Made by a program: the position numbers and the translations under genes. This document shows, piece by piece, positions 10,254 to 20,500 of a stretch of 64,000 bases of DNA; position 1 is the first letter of the stretch, and each line of letters starts with the position of its first letter. The DNA is from Medakamo hakoo (Eukaryota; Chlorophyta; Trebouxiophyceae; Coccomyxaceae), in NCBI GenBank assembly GCA_026636295.1, contig CP089450.1, positions 248,001-312,000 of the forward strand, read 5' to 3'. The notes under the pieces were generated by a model that saw nothing but the letters and a program-made list of their open reading frames with translations, ran no database searches and had not been told where the DNA came from.

Positions 10254-12449
10254 CTACACGTCCCCACCCGCCGCCGCTCCTCCCATTCCATCCCCACCGT
10301 TCCCACCCCCCAGCCCAGGCAGCGACACGACGCTGCCCCCCCGGTCCAGGCGCGCGAAAAAGTCGCGGGCGCCGTCCACCCGCCGCAGCGTCCCCGGCTC
10401 GCGCTCCACCAGGCGCCGCCGCAAGCCCGCCGCCGCCGCCCGCAGCCTCGCCGCCGTCGCCCGGGCTTCCGCCGCGCCCAGGCGGTCTCCGCCCTCTCCG
10501 CCGGCGTCCAACAGCCAGGCCTGCAAGTCGACGGCCTCCACCAGGTCGTGCAGCTCCGGGTCGACGTCGGCGAGCAGGGCGTCGTCGTACGCGGCGTCTC
10601 CGTCGTCCTCGCTTCCCGCCGCCGCGGCAGCCGCAAAGGCAGAGGGCTCGGCGGGGGCGGGCGCAGGCTCGCCAGGCTCGCCACCGGCGGCCACGCTGGC
10701 CGCGGCGGCCGCCTCCGTTTTGGCGGACGCCAAAGCCGCGGCGGCGGTGGCCCGCGCGGCCGCGGGCAGGATCGCTGGCAGAGACATCATGGCCGCCGGG
10801 CGGCGGCGCGACTGCGCGCCCGCTCCTGCCAAGGCCGCGGCCGCGTCGGAGGGCAGGCGGCGGGGCGGCGGGGGAAGGCCCGCGCCCGCCGCCCCGCCCC
10901 GCTGCGAGTCGGGCGGCAACAGGCGCGGCCCAAACAGGGAGGTGGCCAGGACGCCGACAGGCCCGCACACCAGCACCGCCAGCAGGCACGCGACCACAAT
11001 GTTCTCGCCCTGGTCGACGAAGGCCTGCCCCTTCTTCTCCGCGAGGATGCGGTCCAAGGGCGCCGTCGCCAGCGCGGCCTGGACCGTCGCTTTGGGCAGC
11101 CAGGCCAGGGTGACAAACAGCCTCTCCCGCCACGTCAGGTGCGAAAAACTGACGGACAAAAAGGTGGCGGGCATGCGGGCGGCCCAGCCGGCAAAGATGA
11201 CGGCCAGGGCGCGCGGGACGGCCGCCGCGGAAATCTTGCGGTGGTCCACCAGCGTGCCGACCAGGCCAAACAGCAAGGGGCTGCCCAGCAAGTCCCACGC
11301 GCCGCCGATGTGGTGCTCCGTCAGGGCGGCCGCGGTGGGCAGCGGGCCCATCGCCAGGCAGCGCGGCCAGCCGGCCGTCCAGGCGGCGCCCACGCCCACG
11401 CCCAAGCCGATGGAGGAGAGGATGCCCGCCCCGCTGAACTCGAAGCGGACGAAGAAAAAAATGGAGGCCAACGAGGAGGCCAGGACGGCCGCCGTCCGCG
11501 ACCGCGGGCTGGACCACAGCCGCGTGGCCGAGCACAGGAGCGTCATCGCACACGCGGCGGCAACGCCGAACACGATCTGGAGCGGGGCGGACGCGATGGA
11601 CCAGGCCAGCGAGCCGTCGGAGGTGATGGCCAGCGACGAGAAGATGGAAAAGAAGATGAGCGCGACCAGGTCGTCGAAGGAGCCGGCGGCGACGACCAGG
11701 GACGGGATGCCGGCGGCCACGCCCGCGCCGCGCGCGCTGTAGGAGCACGCGGTGGCGAGCGCGATGGCCGGGTCGACGGGCTTGAGGATGAACCCCAGCG
11801 TCAGCGCGAGGAGGGGGGGCATGCCAAACACGCCCACGGCCGTGCCGGCGGCGACGAGCGCTTCGGTGATGCCCGGGACCAGCAGCAGGCGGACGGCGAG
11901 CGGGCCGACGCGGCGGAACACGCCCAGGTCCTGTTCCAGGCCGGAGCGCAGGAAAATGATGGCGAGCGCGCCGTACCGAATTTCCTTGGACCAGGACTTG
12001 GGCAGGCCCTTCACGGCGTCGGTGCCGCCTAGGTTTCGCAGCAGGATGCCGGCCGCGATCTGGCCCAGGAGCGCAGGCATGGACGGGATGGTGCGGGACA
12101 GGAGGAGGCCGCCCAAAGACGCGGCCGCCCAGACGAGCAGCACGCACCAGGCCGGGCCGGACGGCGGGATGAACGGCTTGCCGATGCAGGCGACGGCCGC
12201 GCCGTAGGCCAAGAGCGTCAGGATGCCCAGGCGCGCGATGTCGGTCAGGCCTGCATGAGTGCATGTGTGCATGAGAGAGACGTCGGGCGGGATGGAGAGG
12301 GTGGCGGGTTGAGGGCGGCTGCAGCCGCGAGCGCGGACCAAATTTTTGTTCCGCGCATGAACAAGGCGCCCCCAAAACTCACCCCACCATGCGGCGATGC
12401 GTTGCCACCGCGTGCGCGGTAGCTTACGCCCCCCTGGCGTCGGCGACAT
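10254..12449 (-). CDS. NHA/SLC9B-type cation/proton antiporter
   Basis: Two exons, 12449-12383 and 12250-10254, joined in phase 1 to give 687 residues. Residues ~23-480 are a polytopic membrane region with family segments LLGQIAAGILLRNL, AIIFLRSGLEQDL, TLGFILKPVDPAIALAT, VVAAGSFDDLVALIFF and LVGTLVDHRKISAA. These fit the CPA2 NHA clade (SLC9B-like) of Na+/H+ or K+/H+ exchangers. The paired acidic residues typical of the transport core are represented by the Asp in KPVDP and the Asp pair in SFDDL. About 190 C-terminal residues are cytosolic-looking, Ala-rich and acidic, with a predicted helical part (LHDLVEAVDLQAWLLDAG). The short first exon is chosen because its phase matches the acceptor; the true start is less certain than the rest. 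Confidence 0.85.
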   Translation of the reverse strand: MSPTPGGRKLPRTRWQRIAAWWGEFWGRLVHARNKNLVRARGCSRPQPATLSIPPDVSLMHTCTHAGLTDIARLGILTLLAYGAAVACIGKPFIPPSGPAWCVLLVWAAASLGGLLLSRTIPSMPALLGQIAAGILLRNLGGTDAVKGLPKSWSKEIRYGALAIIFLRSGLEQDLGVFRRVGPLAVRLLLVPGITEALVAAGTAVGVFGMPPLLALTLGFILKPVDPAIALATACSYSARGAGVAAGIPSLVVAAGSFDDLVALIFFSIFSSLAITSDGSLAWSIASAPLQIVFGVAAACAMTLLCSATRLWSSPRSRTAAVLASSLASIFFFVRFEFSGAGILSSIGLGVGVGAAWTAGWPRCLAMGPLPTAAALTEHHIGGAWDLLGSPLLFGLVGTLVDHRKISAAAVPRALAVIFAGWAARMPATFLSVSFSHLTWRERLFVTLAWLPKATVQAALATAPLDRILAEKKGQAFVDQGENIVVACLLAVLVCGPVGVLATSLFGPRLLPPDSQRGGAAGAGLPPPPRRLPSDAAAALAGAGAQSRRRPAAMMSLPAILPAAARATAAAALASAKTEAAAAASVAAGGEPGEPAPAPAEPSAFAAAAAAGSEDDGDAAYDDALLADVDPELHDLVEAVDLQAWLLDAGGEGGDRLGAAEARATAARLRAAAAGLRRRLVEREPGTLRRVDGARDFFARLDRGGSVVSLPGLGGGNGGDGMGGAAAGGDV

Positions 12450-12592
12450 TGGTTGCAAGCGCTGGGAAGGGCCAGGGCGGCCTAAAATTGACCAAAAAAC
12501 AGGCCGTGGCCGCCTGTTTTTTTTTGCCTGTGTCGTGCCGGACGCGCAAAGGCATCTCCAGATACGCGTTTCTTTTCCGACGTCTCTCCGCC

Positions 12593-13429
12593 ATGGCCAC
12601 GCCGTCATACCCCAGCCTGCGCGTCCGCGTGGCCGGCGCCAGCACGTCCGGCACGTCCGCACCACCGCCAGGCGTCGCCGTCATCGAGCTGGCCACGCGG
12701 CACGGCGCACTGACGACCGACTCGTTCGCCGACCTCCCGGCTGCCCTGGCCGCCCTGTCCTCCAACCCGGCCGTCCGGGCCATTGTGCTCGCGTCCTGCC
12801 ATGCCAAGCACTTCTGCACGGGCGCTGATTTAGCGGCGTTGGCAGGTACGGCGTCCATTGCCGCGCCCGGCGGTGGCGGCGACCCAGCCGCCGGCCGGGC
12901 CGCCCTCCTGTCCCTCATCCGGGGCTGGCAAGCCGCCTTCACAGCACTGGAAGCCTGCCCACTGCCCGTCATCGCCGCCGTCCACGGCGCGTGCGTCGGC
13001 GCGGGCGTGGATTTAATCACGGCAGCCGACGTCCGCCTGGCCTCGCCCGACGCGGCGTTCGTCGTCAAGGAGGTCGACTTGGGCATTGTCGCCGACCTGG
13101 GCACCCTGCAACGCCTCCCGCGCCTGGTCGGCGACGGGCTGGCCCGGGACTGGGCGCTGACGGCGCGGCGCGTGAGCGCGGACGAAGCGTTGAGGGCGGG
13201 CTTGGTGAGCGCGGTCGAGCCAGACGTGCGGGCCGCGGCACTGTCGCTCGCGGCGCTGCTGGCCGCCAAGCCGCCGCGGGCGTTGGCGGGGACGAAAGCC
13301 GTGCTGCTGGCGGCACGGGACCAGACGGTTGCGAGTGGATTAGAGCACGTGGCGCTGTGGAATGGAGGCGGGGCCCTGCCCAGCGCCGAAGTCGCGGCCG
13401 CGTTGGGGCGAGCGCGGGCGAGGTTGTAA
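12593..13429 (+). CDS. DCI1: delta(3,5)-delta(2,4)-dienoyl-CoA isomerase
   Basis: Single exon, 278 residues, crotonase superfamily. It carries the ECH1/DCI signature rather than that of ordinary enoyl-CoA hydratases: GACVGAGVDLITAADVR, then VVKEVDLGIVADLGTLQRLP. The three acidic residues used by the mammalian enzyme are present as D146, E160 and D168. The family reshuffles double bonds during beta-oxidation of unsaturated fatty acids with odd-numbered double bonds. The protein ends in Ala-Arg-Leu, a plausible weak PTS1, so peroxisomal location is inferred. The start at 12593 is chosen because the frame upstream shows no homology. The stop codon TAA lies inside a TGTAA motif and another TGTAA follows at about 13467. 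Confidence 0.92.
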   Translation: MATPSYPSLRVRVAGASTSGTSAPPPGVAVIELATRHGALTTDSFADLPAALAALSSNPAVRAIVLASCHAKHFCTGADLAALAGTASIAAPGGGGDPAAGRAALLSLIRGWQAAFTALEACPLPVIAAVHGACVGAGVDLITAADVRLASPDAAFVVKEVDLGIVADLGTLQRLPRLVGDGLARDWALTARRVSADEALRAGLVSAVEPDVRAAALSLAALLAAKPPRALAGTKAVLLAARDQTVASGLEHVALWNGGGALPSAEVAAALGRARARL

Positions 13430-13464
13430 AAAGACAAATGGATGGATGTTGTTGGATGGACAAT

Positions 13465-13473
13465 GTTGTAAAT
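13465..13473 (+). promoter_or_regulatory. TGTAA polyadenylation-like motif after DCI1
   Basis: TGTAA occurs about 40 nt after the stop codon. In chlorophyte algae TGTAA is the common polyadenylation signal; the assignment here is by position only. Confidence 0.4.
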
Positions 13474-13512
13474 GTTGTGATGGATGAAACATGTTGTTCG
13501 ACGCTGCACTGC

Positions 13513-15093
13513 TTACACCCCGTCCAACGCGGCAAACACGTCCGAGATCACGGCATTGGAGACCACAAAGCCCGCCGGATCCGTCAGGCGCCAGGTGTCA
13601 GACCCGCCCACTTTCAAGGCCCGCCCGCCCGCCGCGTGCGGCGTGAGCGCGCTCTCGACGGCCGCCGCGGCGGGCGTGCCAAACCTCCCCGCCACCTCGC
13701 CCACGTCCAGGCCGTCCGCCGTGCGCAAGCGCAGCATGACGATGTCGGTGAGCAAGTCCAGGTCTGCGTCACGGGCTGGCAGCGCCGGCGGCGGCCCTGC
13801 GCCGGGGTCGGCGCACGGCACGCCGTGGCGGGCGGCCGCGAGCGCGGCCACCCACGCCTCGTACGCCGCCACCCCCCTCGGCCGGGCGACGCGCACGCCG
13901 CCCAGGCGCGACGTGGCCCCCAGCCCAAAGGCCAGCCAGTCCGCGTCTCCACGCCAGTACAGCGAGTTGTGGGCCGACCGGTGCGCGCGGGACCGGGCAA
14001 AGTTGGAGACTTCGTACCGGGCCAGGCCGGACCGGCCCAGGACCTCGCCCGCCATGGCGTACTGCGTCGCCGCCTCGGCCTCGGAGGGCAGGGGCGCGAT
14101 GCCCGGCTCGTACAGGCGGGCAAAGGGCGTCCCCGCCTCCACCTGCAAGTCGTACACTGACACGTGGTCGGGCGTGGCGGCGGCGGCCGCCTCCAGGCTG
14201 CGTCCCCACCGCTCGGCGTCCAGCCCGGGCAGGCCGGACATCAGGTCCAGCGACCAGGACCGGGGCGCCGCGGCTGTGACCGCCTCCAACGCCGCCCACA
14301 CGTCCGCCGCGTCGTGCGACCGGCCGCACGCCTTCAACACCTCGTCGTCAAACGACTGGACGCCGACGGAAATGCGCGACACGCGGGCCGAGGCTTGGTA
14401 CGCCCTCAACCGCCGCACATCAAACGTGCCCGGGTCGGCTTCGATGGAGACTTCGGCGTCGGGGGCCAGGCCCCACTTGGCGTCGACGGCGTCCACGATC
14501 CGTGCCAGGTCGTCGGGCGGGATGAGGGATGGGGTGCCGCCGCCAAAGGACAGGGTGCGCAGGGGCGGAGAGTCGGGAGGCGGGCCGGCCGTGGCGGCGA
14601 TTTCCGCGTGGAGCGCCGCCAGGTAGGCGTCCATGCCTGGCGGGCGCAGTGCGGGCGGCGTGGCCGTCCCCCCTCCACCTCCTGCCCTCCTGCGCAGGGC
14701 GCCTGGAGACAGCGGCGCGACAGCAGCGGCCGCGCGCGCGCCCAGGGGTGTCACGGCGAAGTCGCAGTACAGGCATTTCCGCACGCAAAAGGGCAGGTGG
14801 ACGTACGCGCCGAGCGGGTGTGGTGTGGTGGCGGTGGCGGTGGAGGTGGAGGCGGCCGCGGCGTCGCCCCTGCCGTCGGCGGCGGGCGGCGCGGATGGAC
14901 GGGCCGGGGTGGCGGCGGCGGCGGTGGCGTTGCCACTCACCGAAGCAGCGCCGCTCGTGGAAGCCCAGCGTGGGCCGCCGACACGCTCGCCCGTTCGCAA
15001 GCTAGCTTGTGAGCGGGCACGCTGGACGGCCTGGCAGAGAAGGCGCCGGCTGCGCATGCGGCTGGCGCGGCCGGGCGCGAGGCGTCGCTGCAT
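13513..15093 (-). CDS. HemW-like radical SAM protein (CPO-like, organellar)
   Basis: Single exon, 526 residues. After a Ser/Arg/Ala-rich presequence (~1-93) comes a radical SAM core with CVRKCLYCDF (C103, C107, C110). The residue two after the third Cys is Phe (F112), whereas true oxygen-independent coproporphyrinogen oxidases (HemN) have a fourth Cys there. Also present are the GGGTPS motif and HNSLYW (375-380), matching the HNxxYW haem-binding motif reported for HemW. I therefore call it a HemW-type haem chaperone rather than a haem-biosynthetic oxidase; that distinction rests on these two sites. The presequence suggests plastid or mitochondrion. The start is the first ATG; it is only 68 bp from the divergent septin start. 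Confidence 0.9.
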   Translation of the reverse strand: MQRRLAPGRASRMRSRRLLCQAVQRARSQASLRTGERVGGPRWASTSGAASVSGNATAAAATPARPSAPPAADGRGDAAAASTSTATATTPHPLGAYVHLPFCVRKCLYCDFAVTPLGARAAAAVAPLSPGALRRRAGGGGGTATPPALRPPGMDAYLAALHAEIAATAGPPPDSPPLRTLSFGGGTPSLIPPDDLARIVDAVDAKWGLAPDAEVSIEADPGTFDVRRLRAYQASARVSRISVGVQSFDDEVLKACGRSHDAADVWAALEAVTAAAPRSWSLDLMSGLPGLDAERWGRSLEAAAAATPDHVSVYDLQVEAGTPFARLYEPGIAPLPSEAEAATQYAMAGEVLGRSGLARYEVSNFARSRAHRSAHNSLYWRGDADWLAFGLGATSRLGGVRVARPRGVAAYEAWVAALAAARHGVPCADPGAGPPPALPARDADLDLLTDIVMLRLRTADGLDVGEVAGRFGTPAAAAVESALTPHAAGGRALKVGGSDTWRLTDPAGFVVSNAVISDVFAALDGV

Positions 15094-15161
15094 TGCTTTT
15101 TCCTTCGTCTGGTGGTGGCTCGTCGCCGCCTCTCTCACACCTCAACCCGCCCCTGTCCCCC

Positions 15162-17276
15162 ATGAAGCGTGCGCTGACCAGACGCACCCGCCCCCCACCG
15201 ATGGACACCCCACCAGCGATGGAAACCCTGGAGCGGGAACTGGCGTCGCTGCCCCGGTTCGGCGCGTCGTCGGACGAGCCTGGTGCGTCGCGGTCGTTAT
15301 TTTTTCGAGGGCCGCCACGGCGGGACCCACGGACGGCGGATTTTTTTTTTTTTTTTTGTGCACCGAAAAAAAAACACCGCGCACCCCTCACGGAAAAAAC
15401 CCACCCCACACACAGTCTCGGCCGAGCCCGCCCCGTCCCAACCCCCGCAACCCTACTCCCAAGCGGTCGAGTCACCCTCTACGACCAAGTCTGCCGCCGC
15501 CGCGGCGGGCGTGCCGGAGGGCGGCGGCACAGGCGCGCCCACCCCGGCGCCCGCCACCCCGCCGTTCGCCCGGCCCGTCACCACCACCGCCGTCGCCCCG
15601 CCCTCGCCCGCCCTCATCATCACGCCGACGTCCGTCCCGTCCTCGCCGGCGACGACGACGTCGACAGCCTTAGCGCCTACCGTCCCGTCCTCGCCCGCGG
15701 CCGTCGCCCCACCCATCTCCACCGCCGCCGCCATGCCGTCCACCCACCACACCCGCCGCGCGGCCTGGACCGTCGACTCCCGCCGCGTCCTGATCATCGG
15801 CGAGGCCGGCGTCGGTGAGTGCGGCGAGGGCGGCAGGAGGAGGAGATGGACGGAGTGGGCTGGCGTGTGTGGCTTGAGCGTGGCGTTGACGGTCGTCGCG
15901 GCGTCCGTCGTCGCGGCGTTTGCGTTCCTCGCCGCAGCCGTCCAACCCGCCGGGCGGTCGCGCTGACGCCTCTCCCCCCCGCCCACCCTCCTCACCCAGG
16001 CAAGTCGACGCTGGCGTCGGCTTTGCTGGCGTCCGTCGACCCGTCTGCCGGCCCGCCGTCCACGCCGCGCACTCGGCTGGACAGCGCCGGCGGCGCCGAC
16101 GCCTGGGCCGCCTGGGCGTCCCGCCCGACCGCGTGGGAAGGGAGCGCGACCGCGCGCGACGCCGACTCGCGCACGCTCATCCGGCTGACCGTCCTGGACA
16201 CGCCCGGCTGGGACCCTTCCGCCCCGGCCGACGCTCCTTGTGGCGGCATCCAGGCCGTCGCGGCCGCCCTGTGCAAAACCACGCGCGAGGCGTACGAAAC
16301 CGCGCTGCGGTCGGAGCTGTCCCAGCCCGGCGCGGGCGTGGCGGCCCAGACGCCCGCCCCGCCCCCGCTCTTCACGGCCGCGCTGCTCCTGCTGCCGCCG
16401 CACCGCCCGCCCACGGCGGGGGAACGGGCCTTGGCGTCCGCCCTGGAACGCACGGTGCCGGTCATCCCCGTCCTGGCCAAAGCCGACGCCTACACGCCCG
16501 CCGAACTGGCGGACGCCCGGGCTGCCGTGTCCGCCGCGCTCGGCGCCAAAACCTCCAGCCCGCTGCTGTCCGAGGCGTCGCTCGCGTCCGCCCGCGCCGG
16601 CCGTGGGTCCCCACCTTTCGCCGTCATCGGTGGGTCGGCGTGCCGGGACGACCCGTCGTCGGCGGGCGCTGTTTCCACCGCCGAACCCGTCCGCTCGTAC
16701 GCCTGGGGCTGCGCGTCGGCGGCCGACGCGGCCGTGAGTGACACGCCCGCCCTGGCCACCGTGCTGGTGGACGCGCCGGACTTGCCGGCGGCGGTGGGTG
16801 CCCAGTACGCCGGGTTCCGGGCGGCGTCTTTGCGTGGTGGTGGTGGTGGCGGCGGTGGTGAGGCGGCGGCCGTGCCGCTGGAAGAGGTCGAGGGCGGTGG
16901 CAGGCGCGCCGCCTCCACGCCCCGCGGCGCGCGCGCGCGCGCGCGCGCCCACCCCGGCTGGCTGGACGCGGCCTCCGGCGCCTTGGCTCTGGCTGCCGCC
17001 GCCCTGGTCGGCGCGGCGGTCGCCGCGCCTGAAGCCACGGTGTCCCGCACCAAGCGCGTCCTGGGCCGGGCCAAGGCCAAAAGCGCGGCCGCCACGCACG
17101 GCGCGGGCGCGGCCGTCGCTGGGCGCGCCGAAGCCGCGGCCGACACGTTCCTGTCGCGCGCGGCGGCGGCCAAAGAACGCGCGGCCGCGGCCAAAGCGCG
17201 TGAGGAAGCCCTGGCTGCGGCTGCGCGTGGTGACGTCCCCCAGAAGAAGAAGCGCGGGCTGTGGATTTGGGAGTGA
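15162..17276 (+). CDS. septin-family GTPase
   Basis: Three exons, 15162-15282, 15416-15814 and 16000-17276; 598 residues. After a Pro/Thr-rich N-terminal ~150 residues, the GTPase domain shows P-loop GEAGVGKST (169-177), G3 DTPGW (240-244), G4 AKAD (333-336, the septin form of NKxD) and RSYAWG (405-410), matching the septin-unique R-x-Y-x-W-G element. This combination separates it from TOC/TRAFAC relatives. Septins polymerise into filaments at membranes and division sites. The second intron splits the P-loop between Val173 and Gly174. Residues after ~460 include a hydrophobic Ala/Val/Leu segment and then a Lys/Ala-rich helical tail ending in KKKRGLWIWE. An Ala/Arg stretch is encoded by a GC-dinucleotide run near 16930. 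Sequence is divergent from typical septins. Confidence 0.82.
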
Positions 17277-17541
17277 GCACGGGACGGACGGATGATAGAG
17301 AGAGAGGTGTCTTTGCCTGGAGAGAAATACGACAGAGCGCGTGGGTTGCCTTTTTTTTTCTTGCTTTGCAACACACACACTGTTTTCCATTTCCGCAGGG
17401 CCGGCGCGCCCCCTTGGCGCCTGTCTCTCTTTGTACGCACGCTGCGGATTACAACAGCCCCATCTAGAAGGACACCCGCATTGCCCGCGGCGACACACGC
17501 CCGCAGCAGCGCGCTGATCGACGACAGGCTCCTCCGCGGCA

Positions 17542-20500
17542 ATGGCCTCTGTCGCGCCGCCTCCTCCCCGCCTCTCCTCCGCCCTGCGCGCCCTGCTAGG
17601 CGAGGCGCCACCCGACTGGGAGGCGGTGGCCGCTGCGCGCTCGCCTGCGTTGCGCGAGTATGAAGCCGTCGGCGGTTCCAGCGCGCCGTCGCCGCCATCC
17701 TCCTGGTCGTTCGGCGCCGACCTGCCCTTTGTCGACGACGAAGGGCAGGTCCCGGCCGCCGTCGCGGCGGCCACGACCTCCTACGGCCACCTCGCCCGCC
17801 TGTCCGGCGCTGCGGAAGTGCTGGGTGCAGCGGCGGCAACGGCGCGGCCGGCGAGCGGCGCGGCCGCCGGGCCCTCGTCCTCGTCCGTGCGGCCCCCTTC
17901 CCCGCGCAGCGCGCTCCCGACCCCGGCCGCGCTCTCCGCCCTGTTTTCGTCCGCCCTGTCCGGCGCGGGCAAGCCGACGACCGCCGCCCCCGCCGCATCT
18001 GGTCCAGAGTTGACCTTCACTGACTCAGACGACGACCCGCTCGCGCCCAAAAAAGCCACGCGCACGGCGCGTGGCGCGGGCTGGCTGCGCGACTGGTGCG
18101 TTGGCCGCGCGCGCGTCTCCGACCCGGCCGTCGCTGCCGCCGTCGCCCGGGCCGTGCTGACGTCCGGCGGTCCCGACGCCCTGGCAGCTGAACTGCTGGA
18201 TTTGCTGGGCGAAGGCGCGTGGGACGCCATCCAAGTCCTGGCGACCGAACGCAAGGCGGTGGCCGTCGGGCTGAGAGCGGCCGTGCGCGCCGCGCGCGCG
18301 GCTGGCGGCGGCGGCGGCGGCGGCTCGGACGACGACGACGACGCCCGCCCGGCCGCTCCTCTGTACGGAACCGGCGTCACCATCGCGGCCGCGTCCGACC
18401 GCGCCGCCGACAAGGCGGCCCGCAAGGACAGGCGCCGGGCGGCCAAGGGCGGCGGCGGGAGCGCCGACGCCGACGCGGACTTCATCGCGGCGGCCGGCCT
18501 GGACGCTGTGGCCGACGACGAAGCCGCCCGCGCCGCGGGCCGCGCCGCGCCGGGCGAATTGGACCTGTCCCGTGACGCCCAGGGGCGCACTGGGGATGGC
18601 GTGGGGGCGCGCGGCGCCCTGCCCGCCGGCACGACTCGCACCGTCGGCAAGGGCTGGGAAGAGGTCGCTGTCCCCGGCAACCGCGGCCCGCGCCCGACCC
18701 ACCCGCCCGTCGCCATTTCCGACCTGCCGCCCTGGGCCCGCCCAGCCTTTGCCGGCATGGCGGCCCTCAACACCATCCAGTCCCGCATCTTCCCGGCCGC
18801 GTTCAATTCCAACGTCAACCTGCTGGTGTGCGCGCCGACGGGCGCGGGCAAAACCAACGTGGCGATGCTGACGGTGCTGCGGGAGGTCGGCCTGCACCGC
18901 GACGGCCGGACGGGACGGATCGATGGCTCGTCCTTCAAAATCGTGTACGTCGCGCCCATGAAGGCCCTGGCCGCCGAGGTCGCGGCGGCCTTTGCCAGGC
19001 GCCTGGCTCCCCTGGGCCTGGCCGTCCGTGAACTGACGGGCGACATGCAGCTGTCGCGGAAAGAGCTCGCGGCCACGCACATGGTCGTGACGACGCCCGA
19101 AAAATGGGATGTCGTGACACGCAAGGGCGGCGAAGCGTCCGCGGCCGCGGCCGTCCGCCTGCTCATCATCGACGAAGTCCACTTACTCAACGATGACCGT
19201 GGTGCGGTCATTGAGACGCTCGTCGCCCGCACGCACCGGGCCGTGGAAGCGAGCCAGACGATGATTCGGGTGGTCGGCCTGTCGGCGACGCTGCCCAACC
19301 ACCGCGACGTCGGCGCGTTTTTGGGCGCCCCTCCATCTGGCGTCTTCCATTTCGACGCGTCCTACCGCCCCGTGCCCCTGGACATGGCGTTCATCGGCAT
19401 CACGGAACGCAACTTCAATGCCCAACGCGCCGTCATGGACGGCCTGGCGTACGACCGCGTCGCGGCCGCCTTGGCCGCGGGCCACCAAGCCATGGTGTTC
19501 GTCCATTCGCGCAAGGACACGGGCAAGACGGGGCGGGCGATCGCAGCTGCCGCCGCGGCCAAAGGCGACGCCGGCACGCTCTTCGACACGTCCGACCTGC
19601 CCGGCTACCCGGCCGCCGTGCGGGAGGTGGGCCGGTCCCGCAACCGCGAGCTGGCGGAACTGTTTGGGGCCGGCATCGGCATCCACCACGCGGGCATGCT
19701 CCGCCCCGACCGGTCCCTCGTCGAACGCCTGTTCTCGTCCGGCCTGATCAAGGTCCTGGTCTGCACGGCCACCCTGGCCTGGGGCGTCAACCTGCCCGCC
19801 CACACCGTCATCATCAAGGGGACGCAGCTGTACAACCCGCAGAAAGGCGGGTTCGACAACCTGGGCTTGCTCGACGTCCAACAGATCTTTGGGCGGGCGG
19901 GCCGGCCGCAATTCGACCCGGACGGCGAGGCGGTCCTCATCACCACGCACGACTGCCTGGCCCACTACACGGGCATGCTGCTGCACCAGGCGCCCATTGA
20001 ATCCCAGTTTGTGGCCGGCCTAGTCGACAATTTGAACGCCGAAGTCGTGCTGGGCACCGTCGCGAGCGCGGCCGAAGGCGCGGCCTGGTTGGGCTACACC
20101 TACCTCCACGTCCGCATGACCCGCAACCCGCTGGCGTACGGCGTGCCGTGGGCGGAGCTGGCCGTCGACCCCACGCTCGCCGCCCGGCGCCGGTCCCTGA
20201 TCACGGACGCGGCGCGGCGGCTGGCGGGTTCCGGCATGGCACGGTTTGACGAGGCGAGCGGCGCGCTCGCGCCGACCGAGCTCGGGCGGATTGCGTCCCA
20301 CTTCTACGTCCGCGCCGCGACCGTCGACGTGTTCACGGCCGGCCTGAAACCGACGCTCTCCGAAGCGGGCGCGCTGGCCATGCTGGCCCGGTCCTCGGAA
20401 TTCGAGCAGGTCGCGCTGCGCGAGGACGAGGTGGAAGAGCTGGAAGGCCTGGCGCGGACCGTGTGCCCGTACGACCTGCCGGCGGCCGGCGCCCGGTCGT

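Noticed and set aside
12389-12592. In-frame N-terminal extension of the dienoyl-CoA isomerase from an ATG at 12389.
   Set aside because: The extension has no homology, covers the promoter and first exon of the divergent antiporter, and the protein's family length fits the start at 12593.
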